From Buddleja alternifolia (Eukaryota > Streptophyta > Magnoliopsida > Lamiales > Scrophulariaceae): a DNA stretch of 64,000 nucleotides. Every line of letters starts with the position of its first letter. Position 1 is the stretch's first letter. Location of the stretch: the NCBI GenBank assembly GCA_019426215.1, contig CM033393.1:5986046-6050045 (forward strand), in the 5' to 3' direction. Below, piece after piece: positions 11,771 through 23,080 of the stretch. The translations under genes and the position numbers were made by a program. The notes beneath the pieces are model-generated. The model saw only the letters and a list, made by a program, of their open reading frames with translations. It did no database searches and was not told the DNA's origin.

Positions 11771-13275
11771 TAGTGGTCCCAAGTGGCATACGAAAGGGTC
11801 TAGAAGGGGGGGGGGGGGTTGAATAGACCCTGAAGTCTTTTTAGACTTCAAAAATTTCGTATCACTTAAATATTTTGAACACTTGGAGTACTAGCGCTTG
11901 GGTCAAACGCTTCAGATAGAGTTAACTTAGACTTAGTGATTTTAGCTGTTTACCAAAGTAGGGCAACGCATAGATCGCTTAATCAGGGTTAGCACAGTGG
12001 AAATGAGTTTTTAGCGTTCTATTGATTAATCTTAATCGCTGATTGCTTAGAGTTGTTCTTTTCAATAGAATGAATGATGCAATGAAATAGTGCTAAGATA
12101 ATAAAGTAAAAGACACAATCTTTGTAAGGTTCACTAGGTGATGTAATCCCAGCTACGTCCTTCTTCTCCTTTTTGACTTGGAGGAATTCACTATGATGAT
12201 AATCAAAGAATTCACACAGAATCTTCTACACAATACTAACAGGTGAAAATGATCTTGGGCTCCTTGATCACACAGACTTCAGCACCAATGAAGATTGTTT
12301 TCTTCAAGCTTCTCTCACTCAGAAATACTGCCTGAAAGGGTACAACAACTTTTCTCACTCAGATGAAAGGTTGAAGGTTATCTCTAGGGTTTTGTTTGTT
12401 TTTGGAAAGATCAAACAACTTGTAATATCTCAAGTGGAATTTGGATTTCTTCTTTAGAAGATGTTTGAGATATTTTCGTGACTGTTTGGAATGTATCTAA
12501 AAAGCTTGAAGGTTTTGGCTATGGAGTTTCAAAGCTTTTTCACAGCAAGAGTATGTGAATATTTTTCAATAATAGTTTTCTCGCGTGTGTGTTATTAGGG
12601 TTTTGTTTGGGTGGTATTTATAGACACTTTCTTGAGATCTGTCCGTTGGACACATGTAGGAGCGTGTCATTCACGTAGAGAGTGAATATACCCAAGTTCT
12701 GACATTCCTGAAAATCTGCTGGGGCCGATTGGACGGAGCAGTTTTAATCTCTGAAATTCTGACAGTCTGAGTCAAAAAGGTGGCTTGTCCATAGGTCATG
12801 TTTGCTTATCACATTTAATGCTCCTATCAAGCATTTAATGCAATTTGAATTTAATTCCCGTTGGAAATAAATGCCCATTGATGATTGCATTTAAGTCTTT
12901 CATGGCTTGAGAATTTATTTCCCATTGAATCTGTCATAAGTCGCTTGAGTATTTGGGCGCTTGATTCAAGAGTTCTGGAAAGAGATCTGTTAGCGTTTGA
13001 CGGTCGCTAAGCAGAAGGTCGTTATCTCTGGTTGATTTCAGACGCTGGTCTTCAACTTCTTTTCTAATAGACTCACCTAGAATTATACTAGCGATTCAGT
13101 CGCTAAGACTTTAGTCTAAAAACTTACAAAGATAAACAATTACAAGCCTAATAATTTACAACTTTCAAACGCTTATACATCAATCTATGAAAAAACAAAA
13201 CTTACATTAATTTGGGGTCTAACAAAAAATCCTATCTTGTCATCATCAAAACATCTAACATGAAATTTCCTAACA
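11771..13275 (-). repeat. LTR-B, full-length middle LTR of the composite
   Basis: This 1505-base LTR runs from TAGTGGTC (expected TGGTGGTC, one substitution) to CCTAACA. It has a polypurine tract on one side and a primer-binding site on the other. A TATA box (TATAAATA on the minus strand) is at 12615-12622. The body matches LTR-C almost base for base where both exist. Confidence 0.93.
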
Positions 13276-13333
13276 ATTTCCCCCCTTTTTGATGATGTCA
13301 AGAGTTTTAACTCTTTTATATGTTTAAGAGTTA
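13276..13333 (-). promoter_or_regulatory. Polypurine tract and hairpin before LTR-B
   Basis: On the minus strand a hairpin with 8-bp arms (TAACTCTT at 13308-13315 and AAGAGTTA at 13326-13333) precedes the tract AAAAAGGGGGGAAAT, which abuts the LTR. The same hairpin-tract order precedes the 3' LTRs of E1 and E2. The tract primes plus-strand synthesis. Confidence 0.8.
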
Positions 13334-16235
13334 TTTAAAGAAAAGCCCAATAGATATAAGTTAGCGTTTGAAGAGTTAGTGATAGTTAGCTAAAGTTAGA
13401 TTAGCTTCAAAAAGATGTTTCAGCGTTAAAACATTCATTCATTCATAGCGTTTAAAGCATATATGTTTTACACTGAAATATTAATAAAAGAAAAAAATAG
13501 AAATAAAAATAAAATATCAAAACATTTAAGTCATTTTCTTTGTCGCTTTGCCCTTTCTTCACTTTGAAAGATTTCCAGTGATAACTCCATCAAGACACGA
13601 TTGATGGCAATCATCGTTGTATGTTGGACTTCATCATAATCATGCCTTTGACGATTAGCGCTTTCATTTAACTCTAACAACCTTTCCGTCCATTCTCTTG
13701 GCTGAATGCCAAGTTCACGAATCAAGTCGTGATATATATCCTTTTGATGATCACCTGACGGTCTCCACTTAATTAGTCGTTGTAGTCTACTGACATAAGC
13801 AGGAAATCCCATACTTTCTAAGATGTCGGGGTCGATGTCTGAGAGCGCGTATCTTCCAAGATAATACGTTGGCTTACTCTTCTTAGATAGCATCTTCTTA
13901 ATGCTTACAGGCTCTTCAAACATCGAGCGCGAATTTTTATTATCTGTTTTGGAGATCGCTTTGGTCTTTTCTTTATCTTCCCCCTTCTTGACATTATCAA
14001 GGGAGCCTTTGAGATCAGCGACATCTCTGCGCAAAAGTCTGACTTCTTCTACTAGAAGAGCAAATTGTTGAGCGACACTCTGAGCGGCAACATTGGTAAA
14101 AATATGTCTATCAGCATCGGCCACAGTGCTCTAAGCTAAGTGACGATTAAATTCAGATGATAACTGAGCGATTAAGGGAGATATTGTTTCGATGATAGTT
14201 GCAGTGCTTTTATTTGCAGCGTTTGCAATATCATAACTTCTTGTAGCTGACATAAGGCGGATGTGCCTATCTGCAGCCTAAAAATTTTTGGAGCAGGAAC
14301 CCTCAATATTGGTGAGCGAGTTCCGGACTGCCTGTCTAAAGTCGTTTGCTTCTGGATCGCTATCAGAAAGGAAATCAGAAGAAGAGTGCTCGGGGGACGG
14401 GAGAAGTCCATAAGAACTTGAAACAGCAGCCTTTCCTTTAGATTTGTCTTTGATGAAAGGTTCTTCAGGCTCATCGGCAAGTTCAGCGTGTACTCCTTCA
14501 ACAGCTTGATCCAAGATAGGATCATTCGATGGGGGCTCGACTACTGGGGCGCTAGAAAGATCTGGCAGGGAAGCGTCAGGCTGTTGAGCGACTTCCTCAG
14601 TAGGAGCAAAGGCATCTTCCATAATTTGGACTGGAGGAGATGGTTCACGAATACCAATGACCCAGAGAGGGCCAAGGGCTTCTAACACATGCCTTAGACT
14701 AATCAGGCTGGATTGCGGGACAAAGAATATAGCATCTTCACACTCTTCGGTACTGAGTGCAAGTTGCACACCTTCCGGCAAGACAATCCCTAAAGTGTAT
14801 CGATTAAAGAAGTCCAAAATTAGCGGCATAAGCGCTTGAGCTGCTTCTGTATCCACTGGCCGAATAAGCGATATCATCTTGGTCACTTGAATGTTTGATT
14901 GACTGTAGAGCACCGGGTGAAGGGTATATCCTCTGAAGTTATAACACCCTGAGAAATGATTGAAACTGATGTCTATCGCTTGGGCATTTTCACACATTGC
15001 TCTCATGTCTCTGTGGAATTCATCGAACTCAGCGTGTTCATTTGAGATGTCCACACGAATCTGACTCTGGCCTGGAAGAATTGAACGTTTACTTGATGAA
15101 GCATCTTCATTTAGGTCAGGGAAGATTCGTTGAACAAAACCAGCACGAGGATGCAGAACATAGCGTCCACCTTGTGCGTATAAGGCAAGCTGCTGGCGAA
15201 TGTAGCATTCAATAAGTTGGCGATATCTTGGCAAAGTGCTAACATTTCTGGCAATAATCTGACGCTGCTGGAGCAAGAAGGTAGCATATCCTCGGCGTCT
15301 GTACTCTATCCCAAATTCAAAAAGGAAGGGATATCTTATCAGTTCTTCAATGGTGTAGAAGTGAAGAACAAATTCTTCAGCCCATCTGGCTGTGTTGATC
15401 ATCCAACGCTTTCCAAGTTTATCCGCTTTCTTTGGCTCTTGTTTAGCGGCAAGGAACTTTTCAAAGCGTTCCACATCATCATCATAGTCTTCCGCAAATA
15501 ATCTAGCAAGATACTCTCGGGCTTCATCTTCAATCCAAGAATTGACAGGATTTGGGCGCTCAGCAACTATTCGTCCCTTACCTTTCCATAATTTTAGTGG
15601 ATTTGAAGACAGAGCGTTCTGGGGAGACTTGACAATGGAAGGAAGTGCTGAATAGCCAATCTTGTGAAGATCTTCCTCATCTCGATCTTTGTTACAGTCA
15701 CCCATGTGTGGGTTCTTGAAAACAATCTTATTTTGACGTAGAGGGTAGAAGGACTCGTCCGAGCGACCAAACATGTTGAAGCGCTGAAGATCAAGGTCAG
15801 CTCTATTGAAGACTGGACGACGAATATACTCGAGGCGTGATTGAAGTCGCTCCAAGTTATATAGTCCTAGATCGGCTATTCGCTCAAGGATTGCAAATCT
15901 GTGGGAGTCGGACATATGCGGCCTATGGAGGGTCGTCTGAAAGTTAATTTCAAACTTAGCAAGGGTCTGAGCGTCTCGTTCTCTGGCGGCATAATAGTAT
16001 TCAACATCTGGCGTGTATCCGCGCGGAAAGAAATCAATGACACGATGGGGAGGTCCCGTTGGCATGGGAACAATGGCAATTTCCTCAGTTGGGATAGGGG
16101 CCACTTCTATCGACCGCTCAGCGTTCAAAGTCTCTTCACTGGCTGATGATGTTTCAAGATCCACATCCATATCAACAGGAATCTCGGATGGAGGAGGGGC
16201 ATCAGCGATTGGATTTTCTTGAGGTTCATCTTGAG

Positions 16236-16316
16236 CTGACACATGTAAGCGATTGAGAACAGCAAGCAAAAATTTCCACTAAGTAGAAATTAGAGAGAAA
16301 AGACTACATCGCTTAC
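16236..16316 (-). other. Proposed intron 2 in composite ORF3
   Basis: On the minus strand the donor is CAGG|GTAAGC and the acceptor ATGTGTCAG|CTC. The 81-nt intron is T-rich. Removing it fuses exon 2 to exon 3 in frame through Gln-Ala-Gln. Confidence 0.75.
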
Positions 16317-16502
16317 CCTGAGGAGTATCATCGACTATTTCAGTCGCTTGATTTTGTTCTTTTGTCGATACCGTTTCCTCAGGCTCCGGAGCAACTTCTT
16401 CAGGATCTAAATCTAGAAAAGAAGTTATTGGATCAGCACGAATGGGAATATGCAATTCTTCAAGAGTGTTGAGAACATATGCAATATCCTTTTCACATTG
16501 TG

Positions 16503-16575
16503 CTGAAAGAGAATTTATCCTAGCGTTAGGAACTAACGAGGAAAGGATATACTAATTTGCGTAGCAAATACTTAC
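16503..16575 (-). other. Proposed intron 1 in composite ORF3
   Basis: On the minus strand the donor is CAGG|GTAAGT and the acceptor TCTTTCAG|CAC, giving 73 nt. Removing it joins the Asn-Val-Gln end of exon 1 to Ala-Gln-Cys-Glu of exon 2 in frame. The unspliced frame soon reaches a stop. Confidence 0.75.
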
Positions 16576-17989
16576 CCTGAACGTTCTCAGAGGGAGAAGC
16601 GTCTTGAGGATCTGAGCTTACTTCGGGAGTAGCGTCAGAAGAGGGAACAGTCGCTGATTCTCCAAGCGTTCGTTTTGGTGAAACACTAGTAGATGCGGCT
16701 GGAGTAGAAATTGGAGTGCGTCTTCTTACGAGCGGCACGACGTCTTCTACAGCGGTTTCCTCTTCCTCAGGAACTGAAAAGATAAACGCTGGAGGAGGCG
16801 AAGGAGATTTTGGAGAAGGAGAGGGAGAGGGAATTTTTTGCTTTTTCTTAGGTTCCGCCTTCTTTTTCTTTGGTTTAGGCTTTTGTTTCTTCGCTGGCTG
16901 GGATGGCTCAGCAACTTTAAGAACAATCTTACGCTTTAGTCGCTTGACCACCACTTCCTCTTTGGAGGATGAAGATGATGAAGACGCTTGATCCTCATCA
17001 TCACTGCGAACAACTCCTTCTGCTTCAAGTCGCTCACGCTCATCTTTTGGAACAGCTGCACCAGCTCTTTTTCTTGGTATTTGTCTTTGCAGCTCACTGA
17101 TAATTTTCTTTCCGTAGAATTTTATCGCTGGAAGCTGATAACCTGCGGATTCAGTATATCCGCTAGCGCTGAGAATTCTACTAAGTATAATCCCATAGGG
17201 CTTGGGATTTACAGACTTGGCCATCGCTGCCTTAAAGCGATTAAATACATATAAAGACCAATTTACTTTTAACTTGGTCAGGATGGCCACCATCATCTTG
17301 TATTGGGTGTTTGTGATTTTGTCGAAGGATCCTTTGCGGCATTCGATCATTTTCGAGTAGATGTCTACGAGGATGACGTATTCGCCCTTCATATCATTCT
17401 TCTTGAAATTTGGCTCATACGCAGCATCAACATTGGGTTTTTTTGATCATCGCCCAGATTTTGGTAGCATCGCCCAGATTACTCTGTTCTACCTCAGAAC
17501 CCGTATTGAGAAGACCCAATAAAGAGGAAATTAGAGAAGGAGTGAGAGTAAAGACCTCCATAGCAAAGGGAAAGTTACAGGATATAGAATGTCCATCTTC
17601 AGAAATTTGGGCATTTTTGAAGAAGTAGAGACACTCTTCTTGAAAGTAATCAGCAGAATCAGTAATCATGTTTCTTAAACTAGACTCTTGAATGAGTGGA
17701 AGAATCGTCCGGAGAGGGAAGCTCTGGTTATTAAACAAATAGTCCCAATTTATGAGAAAACCGGCGTTCAAAGTGACGACCTTTTCTCCTCGAGAAGATT
17801 TTCCGGCAGCAGTCTTAGAAGACTTTTTTGGTGATTTGGTTGATTTTGAAGCTTTGGGTGCCATTGCTGAGAGAATTGAAGCTTTTGTCGGAAGAGAGAG
17901 AAAAAGATTTGCTTTTTGAGAGATGAAGGGTTTTTGCAATAGAGAGAGTTCAAGAGAGATAAAGTTTTGACTGTGAAAACCTTGAAAGG

Positions 17990-18033
17990 TTTAAATAGAG
18001 GTGACTCCTTAAAGGGTACGATTCTGACACGTG
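17990..18033 (-). promoter_or_regulatory. Candidate internal promoter of composite ORF3
   Basis: On the minus strand CACGTG (18028-18033) precedes TATTTAAA (17990-17997), about 126 nt before the ATG at 17864. The spacing matches E1. This is inferred from conservation. The rest of 18034-18600 is non-coding spacer. Confidence 0.45.
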
Positions 18034-18603
18034 TAAGGTCAGGGAGTTTGAATTTTGAAAGGTGTCAAATTTGAAACAGTTTGGGAAAAACCGGATGCAA
18101 AAAGTGCGGTTAAATTTTAACTCAGCAGTTATCAAAAAGCGAAATTTTTGGAATCAGTAATTATCAAATTAATTAAAAGACGTTTTTAAAAAATTTGAAA
18201 TTTTCAAGTGAAGTGCACGCGCCTAATTATGTATTGACACGTAAGCAGATTCATGCGGCCCTGAACTGTCGCAGTTACAGATAAAGGTCTTTTAACCGTC
18301 AATCAGTTCGATTTGATAGGCATGTGTGGATAGTATCAAATCTTTTGTACTTATCCACACATTTCTTTAAAACAAATGCATGAATTTTAACAAGCTTTCT
18401 TAGCGTTAGAGTGGGAATATTCTTTAACACTAAAGATTTTACGGAATATTTTAAAAGGATATAATCAATCGCTTGTATTAAAGAAAATTTTGTGAGAGAT
18501 TGATTTTGACATATTTAAAGTATATAAGCGCTATTGATCAATACATATATTTAAAATCATTTTTGATCTCAGTCGCTTATGAATTGTCACAAGTACAATT
18601 TCA

Positions 18604-18692
18604 AGGTTCCCCCTAAAATGGATGACTTGTTCCAATTTTTTTTTTTAAAAGACACTTTAGATGTATATATATAACATGGATTCCCCCTAAAG
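18604..18692 (-). promoter_or_regulatory. Polypurine-like motifs after pol (composite)
   Basis: Reversed, two motifs (TTTAGGGGGAA near 18681-18691 and TTTTAGGGGGAACC near 18605-18618) follow the pol stop, as in the other copies. Confidence 0.6.
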
Positions 18693-18725
18693 CATATGCC
18701 AAAAAAATAATGATGCTCAAATGAT

Positions 18726-20440
18726 TTAAGCGTTTAAATCAATCATACCTAATTCACTTCTTAAAGTGAGAAAGCGTTGTTCGTTGAGCGCTTTGGTGAA
18801 GATATCTGCCAATTGTTTGTCTGTACCAATGAAGTACATGGAGATATCTTTCTTTTGAACATGGTCACGCAAGAAATGGTATCTAATGTCAATGTGTTTA
18901 GTTCTAGAATGAAGGACAGAGTTTTGGGTCATAGCTAAAGCGCTTTGGTTATCACAATGGATTGGGGTAGGACCTAGGATTGTTCCATAATCTCTAAGTT
19001 GTTGCCTCATCCAAAGGATTTGTGCACAACAGCTCCCAGCGGCCACATACTCTGCTTCAGCAGTAGAAGTCGCTATGGATTGTGGTTTCTTACTATGCCA
19101 TGAAACTAGTCTATCTCGTAGAAATTGACATGTACCACTTGTACTTCTTCTATCTATTTTGCATCCTGCAAAATCTGCGTCTGAATAACCAATTAGTTCA
19201 AAAGGAAAGTCCCTTGGATACCACAAGCCCACGTTTTGTGTGCCTTTTAGGTATTTAAGGATTCTCTTGGTAGCATTTAAATGTGATTCTCTAGGATCAG
19301 CTTGAAAACGTGCACACATGCATAACGAAAACATAATATCAGGTCTACTAGCAGTAAGATAAAGAAGTGATCCAATGATACCTCTATAATTGGTGATATC
19401 AATTTTCTTCCCACTTTCATCTTTATCTAACTTAAGCGTTTGACTCATTGGAATTTTTGAAGATGATGCATTTTCCATTCCAAATTTCTTAATCATATCT
19501 TTCATTAGGGAGTTGTTTAACTTGTAATCCTAAGAAGAAAGTTAATTCACCGATCATGCGCATTTCAAATTGATCTTGCATCATTTTTGAAAATTTCTCA
19601 CACAATCGCTTATTTGTGGAACCAAATATAATGTCATCAACGTAAATTTGGACTAAGAGAATATCTTCTGTATGGATAATTTTAAACAACGTTGTATCAA
19701 CACTACCTTTTGAAAAGCCTTTACCTATAAGGAAGATCGAAAGAGTGTCATACCATGCTCTTGGTGCTTGTTTAAGACCATAGAGTGCCTTATCCAATTT
19801 GTAGACCGTACTTTTGCTATGGTTGTTGATGAATCCAGGAGGTTGCTCCACATAGACTTTTTCTTGGAGTTTACCATTCAAGAAATCACACTTTACGTCC
19901 ATTTGATACACTGTGAACTTGTTAAATGCGGCAAACGCTAGGAACATTCTAATCGCTTCAAGACGGGCCACCGGAGCATAAGTTTCATCGAAATCAATGC
20001 CTTTCTCTTGACAATAACCCTGAGTGACTAATCTAGCTTTGTTTCTTATGACAATGTCATCTTCATCCATTTTGTTCCTAAAAACTCATCTAGTTCCAAT
20101 AACTCCTTGATGAGTTGGCCTTGGTACAAGCGTCCAAATCTTATTTCTTTCAAATTGATTAAGCTCTTCTTGCATTACTTCTACCCAACTTGAATCACTG
20201 CAAGCTTCATCCACTTTCTTTGGTTCCATTTGAGATAGAACTTGCAAACATGGACTCATTTATAGTAGCAGACCTAGTTCTAACATGTGCTTCTATATCT
20301 CCATTTATTAACTCGGGTGGATGGTCTCTAAGCCATTTTCGATCTGGTTGGAAGGGGTTGAGAAATTCTTGATTGTCAGTCGCTTAATCCTCATTTGTCT
20401 CTTGCGTAGTCGCTGCATCATTCATAGTTCCAATTTGCTC
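18726..20440 (-). pseudogene. pol: pol fragment of the composite (integrase tail, RT, RNaseH)
   Basis: The fragment starts abruptly against LTR-C at 20440/20441, within the variable acidic linker after integrase. It then covers RT (QMDVK, YVDD) and RNase H (SDADFAG, TAEAEY, HCDNQSA) to the normal C-terminus. Breaks include a stop and a frameshift between 20380 and 20170, a stop near 20087, and a deletion of about 11 codons near 19500 that also shifts the frame. Protease and the integrase core are gone, so it has no autonomous function. Confidence 0.9.
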
Positions 20441-21834
20441 TTGGAGTACTGAGCGCTTGGGTCAAACGCTTTAGATAGAGTTAACTTAGACTTAGTGATT
20501 TTAGTTGTTTACCAAAGTAGGGCAACGCTTAGATCGCTTAATCAGGGTTAGCACAGTGGAAATGAGTTTTTAGCGTTCTATTGATTAATCTTAATCGCTG
20601 ATTGCTTAGAGTTGTTCTTTTCGATAGAATGAATGATGCAATGAAATAGTGCTAAGATAATAAAGTAAAAGACACAATCTTTGTAAGGTTCACTAGGTGA
20701 TGTAATCCCAGCTACGTCCTTCTTCTCTTTTTTCACTTGGAGGAATTCACTATGATGATAATCAAAGAATTCACACAGAATCTTCTACACAATAGTAACA
20801 GGTGAAAATGATCTTGGGCTCCTTGATCACACAGACTTCAGCACCAATGAAGATCGTCTTCTTCAAGTTTCTCTCACTCAGAAATACTGCCTGAAAGGGT
20901 ACAACAACTTTTCTCACTCAGATGAAAGGTTGAAGGTTATCTCTAGGGTTTTGTTTGTTTTTGGAAAGATCAAACAACTTGTAATATCTCAAGTGGAATT
21001 TGGATTTCTTCTTTAGAAGATGTTTGAGATATTTTCGTGACTGTTTGGAATGTATGTAAAAAGCTTGAAGGTTTTGGCTATGGATTTTCAAAGCTTTTTC
21101 ACAGCAAGAGTATGTGAATATTTTTTAATAATAGTTTTCTCGCGTGTGTGTTATTAGGGTTTTGTTTGGGTGGTATTTATAGACACTTTCTTGAGATCTG
21201 TCCGTTGGACACATGTAGGAGCGTGTCATTCACGTAGAGAGTGAATATACCCAAGTTCTGACATTCCTGAAAATCTGCTGGGGCCAATTGGACGGAGCAG
21301 TTTTAATCTCTGAAATTCTGACAGTCTGAGTCAAAAAAGTGGCTTGTCCACAGGTCATGTTTGCTTATCACATTTAATGCTCCTATCAAGCATTTAATGT
21401 AATTTGAATTTAATTCCCGTTGGAAATAAATGCCCGTTGATGATTGCATTTAAGTCTTTCATGACTTGAGAATTTATTTCCCATTGAATCTGTCATAAGT
21501 CGCTTAAGTATTTGGGCGCTTGATTCAAGAGTTCTGGAAAGAGATCTGTTAGCGTTTGACGGTCGCTAAGCAGAAGGTCGTTATCTCTGGTTGATTTCAG
21601 ACGCTGGTCTTCAACTTCTTTTCTAATAGACTCACCTAGAATTATACTAGCGATTCAGTCGCTAAGACTTTAGTCTAAAAACTTACAAAGATAAACAATT
21701 ACAAGCCTAATAATTTACAACTTTCAAACGCTTATACATCAATCTATGAAAAAACAAAACTTACATTAATTTGGGGTCTAACAAAAAATCCTATCTTGTC
21801 ATCATGAAAACATCTAACATGAAATTTCCTAACA
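20441..21834 (-). repeat. LTR-C, 5' LTR of the composite, 3' end deleted
   Basis: It begins at 21834 with reversed TGTTAGGAAAT and runs to 20441. There it loses the last roughly 110 bases of the LTR and joins pol sequence. A TATA box is at 21174-21181 (reversed). It shares with LTR-A a GTACTGAGCG reading where LTR-B has GTACTAGCG. Confidence 0.92.
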
Positions 21835-21839
21835 ATTGC
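21835..21839 (+). repeat. Target-site duplication ATTGC, right copy
   Basis: It matches 10583-10587. E1 ORF3 coding sequence resumes at 21840. Confidence 0.95.
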
Positions 21840-22833
21840 AGATCCTGTCATGGATCAAGTGATTGAAGAAGTGCACGCTGAAATTGCTCAAGCGCCTGAA
21901 GAACCTTTTATTAGAGATAAATCCAAAGGGAAGGCTGTCGTTTCAAAATCTTACTGACTTCTCCCGTCCCCAGAGCGTCCTTCTTCCGATTCAGATTCTG
22001 AGAACGATTCAGAAGCCAGAGACTTCAAACAGGCAGTCCGGAACTCGCTTACCAACATTGAGGGTTCCTGCTCCAAGATCTTTGAGGCTGCTGATAGACG
22101 TATCCGCATAGTGTTGGATACGCGGAGTCGTGATATTGGAAACGCTGCAAATAAAAGCACTATTTCTATCATGCAAAGCATATCACCCTTTATCGCTAAG
22201 CTCTCATCTAAATTCAACCGTCACTTAGCTCAAAGTGCCTTGGCCGATACTGAAAGACACGCTTCATCCGATGCCGCCGCTCAGAGTGTCGCTCAACAAG
22301 TTGCTCTTCTTGTCGAAGAAGTTAGACTTTTGCGCCGAGATGTCGCTGAACTCAAGACCTCCCTTGATAATGTCAAGAAGGGGGAAGATAAAGGAAAGTC
22401 CAAAGCGATGTCCAAGACAGATCATAAACAGTGGCGTTCATTATTCGAAGAATTAGTAAGCATTAAGAAAATGCTATCCAAGAAAAGAAAACCAAGGTAT
22501 TATCTCGGAAAGTACGCGCTTCCAGAATTGGACCCCGAGTTCTTAGAAAGTATGGGATTTCCTGCCTATGCCGGACCGCTACAACAACCTATCAATTGGA
22601 GACCGTCAAATGATTGACAAAGAGATATCTATCATGACTTAATTCGTGAACTTGGTATTCGACCAATAGACTGGACGGAAAGGTTGTTAGAACTAAATGA
22701 GAGCGCCAAACTTCGTAGGCATGATTATGATGAAGTTCAACATACGACAATGATCGATATTGATCATCTCTTGTTGGACTTAGCGTTAGAAGTTCTACAA
22801 GGCGAAGAAAGAGTGAAGCGACAGAAAAAGTGA
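21840..22833 (+). pseudogene. ORF3 of E1, 3' part
   Basis: This continues the frame broken at 10587 and aligns with the C-terminal third of the composite ORF3. It encodes an acidic linker, a segment rich in Ala/Gln/Leu heptads likely to form a coiled coil, a short Lys-rich stretch, and a conserved C-terminal region ending in a basic tail before TGA at 22831-22833. Stops at 21955 (GGA to TGA) and about 22615 break it. The first of these lies in the same linker as in the sister copy. Confidence 0.85.
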
Positions 22834-23022
22834 TTGGTTTCCTTTTATGTTTTATCCTTTTTATTTATGATTTTCCTTCAGTGTAAAACATGTATGCTTT
22901 AAATTCTTTCAATGAATGAATGTTTTAACGCTGAAACATCTTGTTGAAGCTAATCTAACTTTAGCTAACTTTACTAACTTTTCAAACGCTAACTTATATT
23001 CCTTTGGGCCTTTTCTTTTAAG

Positions 23023-23079
23023 TAACTCTTAAATTATAAAAGAGTTATAAGAGTCTTGACATCATCAAAAAGGGGGAAA
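23023..23079 (+). promoter_or_regulatory. Hairpin and polypurine tract before E1 3' LTR
   Basis: TAACTCTT (23023-23030) and AAGAGTTA (23040-23047) form an 8-bp stem with a 9-nt loop. The polypurine tract AAAAAGGGGGAAA (23067-23079) follows and directly precedes the LTR. Short TAACTTT-type direct repeats fill the 70 bases before the hairpin. Confidence 0.75.
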
Positions 23080-23080
23080 T

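Larger units (their letters stand above)
13531..17864 (-). pseudogene. ORF3 of the composite, three exons, lightly damaged
   Basis: This is the best-preserved intron-bearing ORF3 in the window. Exon 1 runs from the ATG at 17864 down to 16576, exon 2 from 16502 to 16317 (62 codons), and exon 3 from 16235 to 13531. Both junctions are phase 1 and join Gln to Ala-Gln. Exon 1 has the N-terminal domain shared with E2, a Ser/Glu run, and a Lys/Pro-rich basic stretch. Exon 3 encodes a long region ending in a predicted coiled coil and a basic tail. Defects are a frameshift in an A-run near 17440 and stops at about 14278 (GAG to TAG) and about 14130. I see no signal peptide or membrane span. The function is unknown. 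Confidence 0.85.
10588..21834 (-). mobile_element. Minus-strand composite of Sirevirus-like elements nested in E1
   Basis: Read on its own strand (from high to low coordinates) the insert is: LTR-C truncated at its 3' end, a pol fragment, spacer, complete ORF3, polypurine tract, complete LTR-B, PBS, a gag fragment, and LTR-A as a 3' fragment. It has three LTRs and one set of outer termini flanked by ATTGC. This is best read as a tandem pair sharing a middle LTR that has since lost gag and most of pol from the first unit, and most of pol, all of ORF3 and part of the last LTR from the second. The outer termini are intact. Confidence 0.9.

Noticed and set aside
14488..16222. Several plus-strand open frames opposite the composite ORF3
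   Set aside because: They are shadows of the minus-strand coding sequence. They have no conservation of their own, and E1 lacks equivalents.
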